From NCBI GenBank assembly GCA_964487155.1, contig CAZAQB010000003.1:1-64000 (forward strand): a DNA stretch of 64,000 nucleotides, in the 5' to 3' direction. Positions within the stretch are counted from its first letter, which is position 1. The number at the start of each line of letters is the position of its first letter. Source of the stretch: CAZAQB01 sp964487155. Lineage in GTDB: Bacteria > Pseudomonadota > Gammaproteobacteria > Nitrococcales > Nitrococcaceae. This document shows, piece by piece, positions 16,090-24,390 of the stretch. The position numbers were made by a program, and so were the translations under genes. The notes beneath the pieces were generated by a model, which was given only the letters and a program-made list of their open reading frames with translations, did not search any database and was not told the origin of the DNA.

Positions 16090-16400
16090 GGGTGTTTACA
16101 AACTAATTTACGCGCCTCATCGCTCTCCACACCGCTCATGGGGTGCGGCGCCAGCCGTGCTCCGGGCCTCGGCAAGGCCTTGGACACCGCCGCCGTAGAC
16201 CCACGTTGCGAAGAAACGTGGGGGCCAGCGTCGCCAACGCCAAGTGCATATCGCCGAGCCCGCGTGCCCGAACCGATCCGCGGTACCGATGCCATCGCCC
16301 ATTGGCAGGTTTCTTCGCAACCTGCCCTACGGCGGGCTTCGGTCGGCGCCGGGCGGGATCCCCACCCCGCGCTCCGGCGCGCCTGATTTTGTAAACACCC
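16090..16400. mobile_element. 311-bp element with 13-bp perfect terminal inverted repeats (MITE-like)
   Basis: GGGTGTTTACAAA at 16090-16102 is the exact reverse complement of TTTGTAAACACCC at 16388-16400. Inside are two strong hairpins: CCCACGTT/AACGTGGG (16200-16222) and GGCAGGTT/AACCTGCC (16304-16326). There is no coding frame that looks real. Similar interior sequence recurs at 23240-23581 (opposite orientation) and in part at 31180-31290. The ends look like those of a transposase-dependent, non-autonomous element; no clean target duplication is visible next to the repeats. It fills most of the intergenic stretch 15998-16447. Confidence 0.7.
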
Positions 16401-16447
16401 TCTCAGCACTTCGTACGCAGTACCTCATCGCCCCCGCGTTGCAATGA

Positions 16448-17716
16448 TCAGATGCCAGCTACCCAGACCAGCAGATAGATGCCGCTGCCGGCCAAGGCCC
16501 CCACCAGGGTGCCGTTGATGCGGATGTACTGCAGGTCACGCCCCACGGCCAGCTCCAGGCGGTCGGTGACGGTGGTGGCGTCCCAGCCGGAGACCACTTC
16601 GGCCATGAAACGGCCGATCTCGGCCCGGAACGGGGTGACGTAGTCCTCCACGAAGCGGGCCAGGGCGGCGTTCAGGCGCGAGCGCTGCACCGGATCCCGC
16701 TGCAGGGCCTCGCCCACCCCCTGGAGCCCGAGCACCAGGGCCGGGCGCAGCTCGGAACGCTCGGTGTCCAGTTCCCGCAGCACCGCCTGGCGCAGCCCGT
16801 CCCAGAGGCCGTCGAGCTGCTCGGCGGTGGAGGCCCCGGCCAGCAGCCGGTCGCGCACCAGGGCCAGCTCACGACCCAGGGCCTCGGAGGCGGCGGCCCG
16901 CTCCAGGGCGTGGCGCAGCGCGGCATCCAGCTGGCGGCGGGCCTCGTGGTCCGGCCGGGACAGGGCGTCCAGGGCCTCCTCCAGGGCTTCCACGATGGCC
17001 TGGGCCAGACGCCGGTCCAGGCGCTCCGGCACCCACCAGCGGCTGCGGGCACTCACCGCGGCCAGGATGCGGTCCTGGTTGGCGCGCAGGGCCTCCCGGC
17101 CGGCGGCGGCGAGGCGGTCCAGCAGGCTCTGGTAGTAGGGGGACTCCTGCAGCAGCACCAGGCCACGGACCACCAGGGGCTGCAGGTCGAGCTGACGCAG
17201 CCGCCCGACCACGGCCCGGCGCACCAGGCCGCGCAGACGTTCCTCGCCAAGTCCCTGCAGCAGGTACGGCGCGGCAGCCAGCACCCGGTCCGCCACCACC
17301 TCGGCGTGGCGGGGCTCCTCCAGCCAGCCGGCCAGGCGCCCGGCGGGGTCCAGACTGGCCAGCTTGGCGGAGATCAGCTGGGGATCCAGGAAGTGGCGCT
17401 CCACGAACCGGCCCAGCCCCTGGCCGAGGCGATCGCGCTGGCGGGGAATGATGGCGGTGTGGGGGATGGGCAGGCCCAGGGGGTGGCGGAACAGGGCGGT
17501 CACCGCGAACCAGTCGGCCAGCCCCCCCACCAGGGCCGCCTCGGCCGCCGCCTCGATGAGCCCCGGCCAGAAACCGTGGGGCAGGCCGATTCGGGCCCCC
17601 AGGAACACGCCAGCCGCCAACAGCAGAAGCAGACTGGCCCGGCGCCGATGCCAGGCCAGTTCGACACGCTGCCGTGCTTCGACTGCCGCCGTCATGGCCG
17701 CCGACGATACCTGCAT
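16448..17716 (-). CDS. DUF445 (YjiN-like) membrane protein
   Basis: 422 residues. An N-terminal hydrophobic hairpin includes GGLADWFAVTALFRHPLGLPIPHTAIIPRQRDRLGQ, of which the LADWFAVTALFRHPLG part is the family signature. A long helical middle (about 100-380) follows, and the C-terminus ends in a membrane helix (TLVGALAGSGIYLLVWV). The function of the family is not established; it is probably an inner-membrane protein with a large periplasmic or cytoplasmic coiled region. It is a single gene with no obvious partner. Confidence 0.85.
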   Translation of the reverse strand: MQVSSAAMTAAVEARQRVELAWHRRRASLLLLLAAGVFLGARIGLPHGFWPGLIEAAAEAALVGGLADWFAVTALFRHPLGLPIPHTAIIPRQRDRLGQGLGRFVERHFLDPQLISAKLASLDPAGRLAGWLEEPRHAEVVADRVLAAAPYLLQGLGEERLRGLVRRAVVGRLRQLDLQPLVVRGLVLLQESPYYQSLLDRLAAAGREALRANQDRILAAVSARSRWWVPERLDRRLAQAIVEALEEALDALSRPDHEARRQLDAALRHALERAAASEALGRELALVRDRLLAGASTAEQLDGLWDGLRQAVLRELDTERSELRPALVLGLQGVGEALQRDPVQRSRLNAALARFVEDYVTPFRAEIGRFMAEVVSGWDATTVTDRLELAVGRDLQYIRINGTLVGALAGSGIYLLVWVAGI

Positions 17717-17847
17717 GGGCGGACCGGCAGAAGCCCGGCCGGCACCGCCCAGCGTCGCGACGGTCGGGTTACCCGGCGCCGCAGCCCACTAAGGCCCGGC
17801 GTCAACACCCACGGCAGCCAGCGTGACCACCGGCGACTACGGCGCCG

Positions 17848-18525
17848 TCAGAACACGTACCCGATGCCCACCTCGAAGACCAGGGGGTCGACTTCCACGT
17901 CCAGCTCGGGGTCCTCGCCGTTGGGGTTGTTGAGCCGGGCGTCGGTATCGATGTCGATGAAACGCACGGCGGTGTTGAACAGAAAGCCGTTGGCCAGCTC
18001 ATAGTCTGCCCCGAGCTGGGCCGCCACGCCCCAGGAGTTCTCCAGGTCGATGTCGTTGAAGCCAAGCGCCCGGGTTTCCTGCTCCAGGTCGTCGTCAAAG
18101 AAGCGGGTGAAGTTCACGCCGACACCCACGTAGGGCCGGATCGGTCCGCCGCTCTGGATGTGATACTGGATACTCAGGGTCGGTGGCAGGTGGCGCACGT
18201 CAGCCACGTCCAGTCCATCGACGCTGTTACCGCCCAGGCTACCGGTGGCCTTGATATCGTGCTGGAAGGGCGTGGACGCCAGCAGCTCGACGGCGATGTT
18301 GTCAGTGATGAAATACGCGCCGGTGAGGCCAAGTGCAATGCCGGACTTGACGCTCACGCCCACCTGCGTGCCAGGCAAGGTGTCACTATCCGAGCTGGGG
18401 TCCACAATGGCGAAGCCACCCCGCACCAGGAAATCCCCCTGACCGGCGGCGAAGGCACCGGCGGATGTCCCCAGGGCGGCGACAGCGGCGAGCGCTGAGG
18501 CTGCGATAGCCTTGTTGTGCTGCAT
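17848..18525 (-). CDS. ompW: OmpW-family outer membrane porin
   Basis: 225 residues from ATG 18525, preceded by CAGGAG. A signal peptide (about 1-27, ending AGAFA) is followed by the OmpW pattern: VRGGFAIVDP, AYFITDNIAVELLASTPFQHDI, LPPTLSIQYHI, RPYVGVGVNFTRFF, and a C-terminal aromatic end VGIGYVF. It forms an 8-stranded barrel thought to move small hydrophobic or metabolite molecules. In E. coli ompW is under FNR control, and an FNR-type palindrome lies in the shared promoter region with dctP (18666-18679). Confidence 0.9.
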   Translation of the reverse strand: MQHNKAIAASALAAVAALGTSAGAFAAGQGDFLVRGGFAIVDPSSDSDTLPGTQVGVSVKSGIALGLTGAYFITDNIAVELLASTPFQHDIKATGSLGGNSVDGLDVADVRHLPPTLSIQYHIQSGGPIRPYVGVGVNFTRFFDDDLEQETRALGFNDIDLENSWGVAAQLGADYELANGFLFNTAVRFIDIDTDARLNNPNGEDPELDVEVDPLVFEVGIGYVF

Positions 18526-18665
18526 GGTTCCTACTCCTGCCTTGGTTGCAATGTTGTTCGACTGGGCAGGGCCGCGCGGCCGGGGCCGGCTGCTCCGGCG
18601 CGGTGCACTGGCAGGCGCCGTGCTGTCGTTCTGCAACAAACTGTAAGATTTCGCATCAGCACCCA

Positions 18666-18679
18666 TTGACCTGGGTCAA
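18666..18679. promoter_or_regulatory. FNR/ANR-type binding site
   Basis: TTGAC-CTGG-GTCAA is a perfect inverted repeat with the 5-4-5 layout of CRP/FNR-family sites (consensus TTGAT-N4-ATCAA; C/G at position 5 is a frequent variant). It lies between divergent ompW (start 18525) and dctP (start 18743), 64 bp before the dctP start codon. This suggests oxygen-responsive control of one or both genes. Confidence 0.55.
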
Positions 18680-18742
18680 ATGGCTTCTGCATTGCACAAA
18701 CCGACTATTCTGCTGTGTTTCCCGGTGAGGAGGAGACGCCAA

Positions 18743-19735
18743 ATGCGCCGCACCGCCACTGCCCTCGCACTTTCCCTGGTGCTGACCGCCACCTGGGCAA
18801 CTTCGGCCAACGCCGCCCCAGTCGTCATCAAGTTCCCCCACGTGGTCGCGGAGAACACTCCCAAGGGCCGGATGGCGAACAAGTTCCGCGACCTGGTCCA
18901 CGAGCGCGTCGGCGCGGACAGGGTGAGGGTCGAGGTCTACCCCAACAGCCAGCTCTATACCGACGAGAACGTGGTGCAGGCCATGCGGCTGGGGGACGTG
19001 CAGCTGGCGGCGCCGGCGCTGTCCAAGTTGAGCCCCTTCACCGATAGCCTGCAGCTGTTCGACCTGCCGTTCCTGTTCGAGGACGTCAAGGCGGTGGAGT
19101 GCTTCCAGACCAGCGACAAGGGCCAGGGCCTGCTGGCCTCCATGGCCGACAAGGGCGTCACCGGCCTGGGCTACCTGCACAACGGCATGAAGCAGCTCTC
19201 CGCCAGTCGGCCGCTGCGCGTGCCTGAGGACGCGAAGGGCCTGAAGTTCCGGGTCATGTCCTCGGACGTGCTGAGCGCCCAGTTCCAGGCGCTGGACGCG
19301 GCGCCGGTGCAGAAACCCTTCGCCGAGGTGTTCACGCTGCTGCACACCGGCGCCATCGACGGCCAGGAGAACAGCTGGTCCAACATCTACTCCAAGCAGT
19401 TCCACGAGCTGCAGCCCTACATCACCGAGTCCAACCACGGCTACCTGGGCTACCTGGTGGTGACCTCCAGGCGGTTCTGGGACAGCCTGCCCGCCGATGT
19501 GCGCCCCGAGGTGGAGCGGGCCCTGGCCGACGCCCTCGACTACGGCAACAGCCTCGCCAACCGGATCAACGCGCAGCACAAGCAGCTGATCATCGATTCC
19601 GGCGAGAGTGAGATCATCGAGCTGACTCCGCGCCAGCGGGCGTGGTGGGTCGAGGTGATGAAGCCGGTGTGGGAGCAGTTCGAGAAGCAGATCGGGCCGG
19701 AACTCGTCGCAGCCGCCGCGGCCTGCAGGCACTGA
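18743..19735 (+). CDS. TRAP transporter solute-binding protein (DctP-like)
   Basis: 330 residues from ATG 18743, preceded by GAGGAGGAG. A signal peptide (1-25, SANAA) precedes a DctP fold: FPHVVAENTPKGRMANKF, VEVYPNSQLY, GLKFRVMSSD (the conserved arginine that pairs with the ligand carboxylate) and IDGQENSWSNIYS. TRAP binding proteins deliver organic acids such as C4-dicarboxylates to a DctQM membrane pair. No dctQ or dctM lies nearby; the next gene is an unrelated AEC carrier. A C4-dicarboxylate role would suit the fumarate reductase 5 kb away, but the ligand is unproven. Confidence 0.88.
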   Translation: MRRTATALALSLVLTATWATSANAAPVVIKFPHVVAENTPKGRMANKFRDLVHERVGADRVRVEVYPNSQLYTDENVVQAMRLGDVQLAAPALSKLSPFTDSLQLFDLPFLFEDVKAVECFQTSDKGQGLLASMADKGVTGLGYLHNGMKQLSASRPLRVPEDAKGLKFRVMSSDVLSAQFQALDAAPVQKPFAEVFTLLHTGAIDGQENSWSNIYSKQFHELQPYITESNHGYLGYLVVTSRRFWDSLPADVRPEVERALADALDYGNSLANRINAQHKQLIIDSGESEIIELTPRQRAWWVEVMKPVWEQFEKQIGPELVAAAAACRH

Positions 19736-19771
19736 TCCGGACCTGGGGATGGTGAGATACACGTCTTCCCG

Positions 19772-20716
19772 ATGATCTCCGCACCCCACGCCCTGTCCAT
19801 CCTCGCGGCACTGCTGCCGATCTTCGCCCTGATCGCTGTCGGCCACACCCTGTTCCGGGCGGGCTTCCCCGGGGCGGGCTTCTGGCCGCAGCTGGAACGG
19901 CTCACCTACTTCCTGCTGTTCCCGGCGCTGCTGGTGGAGAAACTGGGCACCGCCTCGGTGGACGGCGGCCGCATCCTGCCCATGGCGGCCGCGGTAGCGG
20001 CGACCCTGGCCGCCATGACCGTGCTGGTGCTGGTGCTGCGGCCCTGGCTGGGAGTGGCCGGGCCAGGCTTCACCTCCGTCTATCAGGGCAGCATCCGCTT
20101 CAACACCTATGTCGGGGTCGCCTCGGCCTTCGCCCTGTTCGGCGATCAGGGCGCCGCGGTGGCGGCGCTGACCATCGCCCTGCTGATCCCTCTGGTGAAC
20201 GTGCTCTGCGTGGCCGTGCTGAGCCGCCATGCCGGCGGCCGGGGGTCCGTGGCGGGCACGCTGCGGGGCATTCTGCGCAATCCCCTGATCCTGGCCTGCG
20301 CCGCCGGCATCGCCCTGAATCTCTCGGGCATCGGACTGCCCCTGGGCAGCGACGGGGTGCTGGAGATCATCGGCCGGGCGGCCCTGCCGCTGGGGCTGAT
20401 GGCGGTGGGGGCCGGGCTGCAGCTGCGCCGCGCCGGCACTGAGGGCGTGGCCATGGGCAGCGCCCTGGTGCTGAAGCTGGCGGTGATGCCGGCCATCGCC
20501 TGGGTCAGCGCGGGCCTGCTCAGGCTGGACCCTCTGGAAACCGCCGTACTGGTGCTGTTCGCGGCCCTGCCCACGGCGCCGTCGGCCTACATCCTCGCCC
20601 GCCAGATGGGGGGTGACCACGCCCTGCTGGCACGCATCCTGACCCTGCAGACCCTGGTGGCGGCCGGCAGTCTGCCTGCGGTGATGCTGCTGGTGGCGCC
20701 GGCTACACCGGGCTGA
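19772..20716 (+). CDS. AEC family (auxin efflux carrier-like) transporter
   Basis: 314 residues, about ten membrane helices, with the family's split repeat: an N-terminal LLPIFALIAVGHTLFR helix, the YFLLFPALLVEKL segment, and the second half from NPLILACAAGIALN through TAPSAYILARQMGGD. Members export or import organic acids (malate, malonate) in bacteria. It follows dctP by 36 bp on the same strand, so the two may be cotranscribed, which would make a second organic-acid carrier next to the orphan binding protein. Direction and substrate are unknown. Confidence 0.85.
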   Translation: MISAPHALSILAALLPIFALIAVGHTLFRAGFPGAGFWPQLERLTYFLLFPALLVEKLGTASVDGGRILPMAAAVAATLAAMTVLVLVLRPWLGVAGPGFTSVYQGSIRFNTYVGVASAFALFGDQGAAVAALTIALLIPLVNVLCVAVLSRHAGGRGSVAGTLRGILRNPLILACAAGIALNLSGIGLPLGSDGVLEIIGRAALPLGLMAVGAGLQLRRAGTEGVAMGSALVLKLAVMPAIAWVSAGLLRLDPLETAVLVLFAALPTAPSAYILARQMGGDHALLARILTLQTLVAAGSLPAVMLLVAPATPG

Positions 20717-20741
20717 GTGTCTGCCGGCCGATTACCTGGAC

Positions 20742-21986
20742 TCAGCCCTCGCTCGGCTCCACCTCTGCCCGCAGACTCGCCTGGGCGGCGGCGTCCAGAC
20801 GGGCCAGGCGCTGCAGCAGCTGGGTGCTGATGCGGTGGCCCGCCGGCACCAGCAGCACGCCGTCGGCGGTGCGCAAATCCCGGCGCAGGCGCATCCCGGG
20901 GCGCAGGCCCGCCAGGGGCAGAGTGAAGCTGCCGGCCTTCTCGGCCTCGTCGCGATGGCGCAGCCAGTGCATGAAGCTGCGCACGACGCGCGGATCGAAG
21001 CGCTGGCCGGCTTCTTCCTCGAGGAATCGCAGAGCACCGGCCCGGTCCAGGCGTGTGACGAACATGCCGCCGTGAACCGCCTCGTCGTAGCGGTCGGCCA
21101 CCGCCAGCAGCCGGGCCGGCAGCGGGATGGCCTCGCCGGCCAGGCCCGCCGGGAACCCCTTGCCGTCGAAGCGCTCGTGGTGGCAGCGCACATAGCTCGC
21201 CACTCGGCTCATGCCCGGCAGCCGTTCCAGCAGCCCGGCCCCCCGCTCGGGGTGCTTGCGAAAAGCCTCCAGCTCGGGACCGGCCAGCTGGTGCTCCGGC
21301 AGCCGGCGCAGCTCCTCCGGCAGGTCCAGTTCGCCCAGGTCGTGCACCAGCCCCGCCAGGGAGAGCTCCCGCAGCGAGGCCTCCGCCAGCCCCAGGTAGC
21401 TGCCGAAATCCCACAGCATGGAGGCCACCCGCCGGCCGTGGGCCCCCCGGCACAGCGCCGTGAGCGTGGAAAGGCTCTGGAAGAAGGGCAGCAGCAGGCG
21501 GGTGGAATCGCTGTCAGGCGGCGGCGCCTCGCCCGGAAGTCCGACGGCCAGCTCGCTGCCCAGCCCAGTACGTCCGTCGTCGGCCCGGGCCGACGACGTG
21601 CGGGTGGCCACGGCCGCCTGGATCTGGCTCGCCAGGTCCGTGGCCCGCCAGGGCCGCTGCAGTACGCCGGCGATGCGGTACCGGTCTATCTGTTGCTGGG
21701 CCCAGGCCAGCAGGTCGGGACCGGCCAGCAGCACCACCGGCACACCGCCGGCGTAGACCGACAGGCCTTGCAGCTGGTCTTCCACGGCGGACTCGCCACG
21801 GCCGGGGTCCAGCAGCAGCACGTCCGGCACCCAGTCCACCAGCAGCGCGCCGGCCTCGGCCAACGCCGCCGTCCGGCAGCCATGGCCGGCGCTTTTCACA
21901 TCCCGCTGGAGCAGGTTGCGGACCGTCGGCGCCGGAGACACTACCGCGACCCGCAGCTTCTGGCCCACCGGCGCCATGGAACTCAC
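20742..21986 (-). CDS. Receiver-like domain plus HD-GYP-type phosphodiesterase
   Basis: 414 residues from GTG 21986, whose GTGA overlaps the upstream gene's stop. Residues 1-125 look like a degenerate response-regulator receiver: the phospho-acceptor Asp60 is present (VLLLDPG), but the acidic pair near residue 17 is replaced by SPA and the lysine by QRP. Residues 165-345 carry an HD-GYP domain with His215-Asp216 (VHDLGEL), HH at 269-270 and GKGFP in place of the usual GYP. The C-terminal ~60 residues resemble the segment that often follows HD-GYP domains. It may hydrolyse cyclic di-GMP, but signal input is probably not by phosphorylation. Confidence 0.8.
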   Translation of the reverse strand: MSSMAPVGQKLRVAVVSPAPTVRNLLQRDVKSAGHGCRTAALAEAGALLVDWVPDVLLLDPGRGESAVEDQLQGLSVYAGGVPVVLLAGPDLLAWAQQQIDRYRIAGVLQRPWRATDLASQIQAAVATRTSSARADDGRTGLGSELAVGLPGEAPPPDSDSTRLLLPFFQSLSTLTALCRGAHGRRVASMLWDFGSYLGLAEASLRELSLAGLVHDLGELDLPEELRRLPEHQLAGPELEAFRKHPERGAGLLERLPGMSRVASYVRCHHERFDGKGFPAGLAGEAIPLPARLLAVADRYDEAVHGGMFVTRLDRAGALRFLEEEAGQRFDPRVVRSFMHWLRHRDEAEKAGSFTLPLAGLRPGMRLRRDLRTADGVLLVPAGHRISTQLLQRLARLDAAAQASLRAEVEPSEG

Positions 21987-23116
21987 TGCCTGGCCTCAGG
22001 CAGGGGCTCCGCGTCCCGGGATTTCAGCAACAGCACCTCGGCATCGGCCCGGGCCAGGCGCTCCTCCAGGGAGCGGACCCGGCCCTGCATCTCCACGGCC
22101 TGCTCGCAGAACCGGTCGATGGTGTCCTCCAGTCCCTGCACCTCGGCCGCAGTTTGCTGGGACGCCTCCAGGCGCTTCAGCAGGTCCCGGATCACCCGCT
22201 GGCGCCGCAGGCTCTCCTTTTCGACCGTCTGCGTGCACAGCTCCGCCTGGCGGAGTTTCTCCTCCAGCGCCTTCACCTGGCGGAGGTGGCGCTCGCGCTG
22301 GGCATCGCTTGCGCTCTCCGCGGCCTCCAGGCTGCTCTTGAGGTTTTGGATCAGAACGTCCTGCTCCTGCAGGATCGAGCGCTGGCGCGCCCCCTGGACG
22401 TCCATCTCGCGCTGGTTGGCGTCCACCAGCACCCGTGTCCGCCGCAGCCGCCCCCGGGGATCCACGGCCTCGGGGCCGGCGCGGTGCCGCCGGGCCAGGG
22501 GATCGACCTCCGGCGCCTCCAGGAAACCGTCGAGTGGCCCGCGCCGGCGCTCGTAGCGCTCCAGCAGTTCCCGGGCCCGGAGCGAGCCAGGCAGTTCCTC
22601 CCGCAACCCCGCCCGCAGCTCCCTGCTGGCGGCCCTCTCCTCCAGGGCATGGCCGTGCAGGCGGTTGAACCGTTCCCGATAAGCTTCCAGGCGGCGGACG
22701 CGATCACCCTCGCCGCTGGCGGGCGGCGACATGGCCGCAGCCGGCGTCGCTTGCAGCTGCCGCAGCTTCTCGATGACCTGGACCGCGTGGGCGTGCCGCA
22801 GCGCCCAGCCCGGATCGCCGTCAGCGCCCGCCCCGGCCAGCACTTTGAGCTCTCCCTCCAGGTATTCCACCAGCAGGCGCCGGGGCCCGGGGGCGTCCCC
22901 GGAAGCCCCACGGCGAGCTGCCGCCAGTTGCTGGTGCAGATAGCCCTGGTAGGCACTGCGCTCCGCCTGGCCCTGGCGGCGCGCCACCCGGCCGGCCCGC
23001 AGGGTGCGGCGGTGGCGCAGCACGGTCCAGCCCAGGACGGCACAGCCTGCCCCAAGGGCCAGACTCAGCTCTCCCAGTAACAGAACCACTGCCGCCAAAC
23101 CGGTCGTTCCCTGCAT
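21983..23116 (-). CDS. Membrane-anchored coiled-coil protein of unknown function
   Basis: 377 residues if translation starts at ATG 23116. A single N-terminal membrane helix (about 6-30) is followed by a basic stretch, a charged middle, and from about residue 225 a long heptad-rich region (IQNLKSSLEAAE, LRQVKALEEKLRQAE, LLKRLEASQQTAAEVQ) that should form a coiled coil. I do not recognise a family. The stop overlaps the GTG of the HD-GYP gene by 4 bp, so the two are coupled; this protein may position or regulate the phosphodiesterase. An in-frame extension upstream of 23116 runs into repeat sequence and is not believed. Confidence 0.65.
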   Translation of the reverse strand: MQGTTGLAAVVLLLGELSLALGAGCAVLGWTVLRHRRTLRAGRVARRQGQAERSAYQGYLHQQLAAARRGASGDAPGPRRLLVEYLEGELKVLAGAGADGDPGWALRHAHAVQVIEKLRQLQATPAAAMSPPASGEGDRVRRLEAYRERFNRLHGHALEERAASRELRAGLREELPGSLRARELLERYERRRGPLDGFLEAPEVDPLARRHRAGPEAVDPRGRLRRTRVLVDANQREMDVQGARQRSILQEQDVLIQNLKSSLEAAESASDAQRERHLRQVKALEEKLRQAELCTQTVEKESLRRQRVIRDLLKRLEASQQTAAEVQGLEDTIDRFCEQAVEMQGRVRSLEERLARADAEVLLLKSRDAEPLPEARQ

Positions 23117-23239
23117 CGCCACTCTCTTCGGGTGTACCGGATGCCGTTCACTAATGCGTGCATCCGAATTCGAGAATAACTTTCCCGACCGGGGGTATTT
23201 CGAGATGTCAACCACAACTTCCGCTTCGGCCACCGCCGG

Positions 23240-23581
23240 CGGCACGAATCTTGTCAACCCTTGCCAGCAGCGGCCGGAAGGCACCCGCCGCTGGCGCGGG
23301 GGGTTGGGAACCGCCCGGGCCCGACCGAAGCCCGTCGTAGGGCACGTTGAGCAGAAACGTGCCATCGGGCCGCGGCATGGAAACCTTGCCTTCGGCCAGG
23401 CACGGAGCCAGCCATCGACACCGGGGCCTTCGAGACGCTGACCCCCACGTTTCTTCGCAACGTGGGGCTACGGTGGTGGTGTCCGAAGGCATGCTCAGCG
23501 GGCCCGGAGCCTCTGCGGCGCGGCGCCCGCGGTGGGGCGCGTGGAGAGCGGTCAGGGGCCCTGATCGTTTCGCAAACACCC
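23240..23581 (-). mobile_element. Diverged copy of the 311-bp repeat element
   Basis: Read on the minus strand, it starts at 23581 with GGGTGTTTGCG (compare GGGTGTTTACAAA of the element at 16090). It keeps GCTCTCCAC, a CCCACGTT/AACGTGGG hairpin, and a second hairpin with GGCACGTTTC..GAACGTGCC-like arms followed by CTACGACGGGCTTCGGTCGG. The far end is not matched by a clear inverted repeat, so it is truncated or worn. It abuts the fetB stop codon within 3 bp. Together with short flanks it fills 23117-23583, which holds no gene. Confidence 0.55.
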
Positions 23582-23583
23582 AC

Positions 23584-24390
23584 TCAGCCCCTCGGGGGCT
23601 CCAGGCGGTCCAGGCGCAGCCGGTGGCGTTCATCGCTGAGCCGCCAGAGACCGCCCAGCACGGCGACCGTGGCGCCGAAGCCAGTGCCGCCGGCGATCAG
23701 GAACATCACCAGCAGCTGGTAGCGCGTGGCCTCCACCGGGTCCACCCCGGCCAGGATCTGGCCGGTCATCATGCCCGGCAGGGCCACCAGCCCGGTGGCG
23801 GCCATGGCATTGATGGTGGGCATCAGGGCCGTTCGCAGGGCGCCCCGGGCGGGCCCGCGCAGGGCCCTCATGCGCGACTGGCCCAGACACAGCCGTGCCT
23901 CCACGGCGCGCTGTTCCCGGCTGACGGTAGCGGTGAGGGTATCCAGGCCCAGGGCGATTCCGGTCATGGTGTTGCCCAGCACCATGCCCAGCAGCGGCAG
24001 CGTGTAGCGGGGGTGGTACCAGGGATCCGGCTGGATCTGGGTGGTGAGGGCGAACAGGGTCACCAGGGTCGCCGCCAGGGCCATGCTGCTGACCCCCAGG
24101 CCGTAGGACCAGCGCCCGCGGAAGCGCCGGCCCTGGCGGGCCACGACCTCGTGGCCGGCGAACAGCACCATGGCCAGGGCGGCCGCGGCCGTGAGCCACG
24201 CCGAGACGGTGGTGAGCAGCACCCTGAGCACCAGCCCCATGAGGGCCAACTGCACCGTCATGCGGATGGTGGCCACCAGCAGCTGGCGCTCCAGCCCCAG
24301 GCGCAGCGCCAGCGACAGGCCGCCGTTGGCCAGCACCAGCAGGGAGGCCAGCAGCAGATCCAGGGTATCCAGCCGCAGGTAGCCGCTCAT
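23584..24390 (-). CDS. fetB: FetB-like ABC transporter permease (UPF0014)
   Basis: 268 residues, six to seven membrane helices. The conserved region LPLLGMVLGNTMTGIALGLD, then RMRALRGPARGALRTALMP and TGLVALPGMMTGQILAG are family signatures. In E. coli FetAB helps export iron and gives peroxide resistance; in other bacteria relatives are linked to glutamine or other export. The ATG overlaps the fetA stop (ATGA). Given the bfr/irr genes elsewhere in the window, iron homeostasis is plausible but not shown. Confidence 0.88.
   Translation of the reverse strand: MSGYLRLDTLDLLLASLLVLANGGLSLALRLGLERQLLVATIRMTVQLALMGLVLRVLLTTVSAWLTAAAALAMVLFAGHEVVARQGRRFRGRWSYGLGVSSMALAATLVTLFALTTQIQPDPWYHPRYTLPLLGMVLGNTMTGIALGLDTLTATVSREQRAVEARLCLGQSRMRALRGPARGALRTALMPTINAMAATGLVALPGMMTGQILAGVDPVEATRYQLLVMFLIAGGTGFGATVAVLGGLWRLSDERHRLRLDRLEPPRG

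Noticed and set aside
16117..16447. Small frames giving recurring GRFLRNLPYGGLR-like peptides
   Set aside because: They arise from the GGCAGGTT hairpin of the dispersed repeat, which also yields them at 23.3 and 31.2 kb; not genes.
18656..20620. 654-codon minus-strand frame over dctP and the AEC carrier
   Set aside because: Antisense to two recognised genes with no motif or start signal.
23117..23365. N-terminal extension of the coiled-coil protein
   Set aside because: Lies in repeat sequence; the peptide resembles the reading of the repeat hairpin seen at other copies, so it is not a true N-terminus.
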